This document shows, one piece after another, positions 63,293 to 64,000 of a stretch of 64,000 nt of DNA. The position numbers and the translations under genes were made by a program. Numbering within the stretch: the first letter of the stretch is position 1; each line of letters opens with the position of its first letter. Under the pieces are notes generated by a model. It was not told the DNA's origin. It saw nothing but the letters and a program-made list of their open reading frames with translations, and made no database searches. This stretch comes from Psychrosphaera saromensis (GTDB lineage Bacteria > Pseudomonadota > Gammaproteobacteria > Enterobacterales > Alteromonadaceae), in NCBI RefSeq assembly GCF_002954545.1, contig NZ_MSCH01000003.1, positions 2,891,991 to 2,955,990 of the forward strand, given 5' to 3'.

Positions 63293-63993
63293 TTAGCAGC
63301 CCCTTCTCCAAATGGTTTTAATGTTCGAACTACAATAATAATGATTATCAACCATTCTATAAAACTAATTGTATCGCCTACCACACCGTTTAAATAAATT
63401 TTTATAAGTATACTTGGGGTAATATCAGGTGTGTAAGTGTAAGTGAACGTAATGAAAAACATCAATATCATCAATTTGAATATATCTAATAAAACTCTAT
63501 TAAGCGAGTTAGCACAAAGTGCTATTTTGTATCGAATACTATATTTACCTACTTTAACTTTGGTTAATTTTTTGATCTTTGAAAATGTGAATATTAATAT
63601 GAAGTAAAAGCACAGTTTATCCAATACATTAATATCACTAACATACCCTAAACCTGGCACCATCTCATCGGGGTTAGTCATAACAATTAATCCGTATAAA
63701 TAAAATGTAATGTATGACAAGGATAATAATAAACTACACAGGTGTATAATCGATTGACCATAACCAATTTCAATATCTCTGAAAGTATATATTCCTTGCG
63801 GATCAAACAGTCTAAGTTTATGGCGTAGTTTCTCAATTAATTCTATTTCAATTTTATTGAAATATTTATCACCTACTACTTCTTCTGACTGTTTTACTGT
63901 TTGTTCTATTTCCTCTAAGGTTCTGACCGACTGCAACTCTTTTGTATCATTAATTATGACAAAGTTAGGTTCAGTATCTGAATTACCATTCAT
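63289..63993 (-). CDS. Hypothetical membrane protein (234 aa), first of the orphan operon
   Basis: Polar N-terminal 80 residues (acidic, coiled), then four membrane helices (about 82-104, 124-140, 158-182, 200-225). No family recognised. Its start is 7 nt from the window edge, so upstream context is unseen. It begins a three-gene unit: membrane, secreted, cytoplasmic. Confidence 0.6.
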   Translation of the reverse strand: MNGNSDTEPNFVIINDTKELQSVRTLEEIEQTVKQSEEVVGDKYFNKIEIELIEKLRHKLRLFDPQGIYTFRDIEIGYGQSIIHLCSLLLSLSYITFYLYGLIVMTNPDEMVPGLGYVSDINVLDKLCFYFILIFTFSKIKKLTKVKVGKYSIRYKIALCANSLNRVLLDIFKLMILMFFITFTYTYTPDITPSILIKIYLNGVVGDTISFIEWLIIIIIVVRTLKPFGEGAAK

Positions 63994-64000
63994 TTTTAGG

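Noticed and set aside
1-64000. CRISPR arrays, tRNA or rRNA genes, complete insertion sequences
   Set aside because: None found: the tandem repeats seen lack spacers of equal length, and no transposase or rRNA/tRNA-like sequence other than tmRNA is present.

Overview
The window looks like chromosome from an AT-rich marine gammaproteobacterium, most likely Alteromonadales near Colwelliaceae (Colwellia or Thalassotalea type). The grounds are the low GC, the gene order ygfB-pepP-ubiH-ubiI-gcvT-gcvH-gcvP, a 6S RNA next to ygfB, a proteobacterial tmRNA with tag ANDENYALAA, and the many Alteromonadales-type small membrane and periplasmic families. The taxonomic call is inference; there is no rRNA in the window.

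Layout. 1-11.6 kb: a partial PhoX-type protein, an AraC remnant, a dienelactone hydrolase, two lipoproteins, a chromosomal Qnr-like pentapeptide protein, a 14-blade RCC1 lipoprotein, the ribosome-rescue factor ArfA, an atypical NRAMP-family transporter and a DUF3718 protein. 12-25.7 kb: a SulP transporter, small membrane genes, a PrsW-type protease, a HupE/UreJ cassette between two direct repeats, a short MreB-like protein, a TetR/VOC/flavin-oxidoreductase group, and a lipoprotein/DUF1851/Sel1 group. Several families of short dispersed repeats lie between these genes. 26.2-29.6 kb: a two-gene unit, a GHKL ATPase followed by a protein with two phosphoribosyltransferase-like motifs, and this is one of the two best candidates for an undescribed system.

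30-44.5 kb: the core block for glycine cleavage (gcvTHP), ubiquinone hydroxylation (ubiH, ubiI), pepP and ygfB. It is interrupted by an orphan substrate-binding protein and a hybrid histidine kinase read in the opposite direction. 44.7-48.6 kb: 6S RNA, a two-component system, and a divergent YHYH lipoprotein. 48.6-57.4 kb: a nine-gene photo-oxidative stress cluster of ECF sigma factor, ChrR anti-sigma factor, YbgA-like protein, photolyase, SnoaL-like protein, SDR, FAD enzyme, DUF1365 and cyclopropane-type fatty acid synthase. A plausible autoregulatory promoter precedes the sigma gene.

57.7-64 kb: an HU protein, the ssrA tmRNA, and then an accessory region that starts at the tmRNA 3' end, a classic island insertion point. 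It carries a radical SAM enzyme overlapping a P-loop kinase fused to a uracil-phosphoribosyltransferase-like domain (the second best candidate), a frameshifted remnant, a small RelE-like protein under a palindrome, and a three-gene operon of unknown membrane, secreted and cytoplasmic proteins. No integrase, transposase, tRNA, rRNA or CRISPR array was seen.
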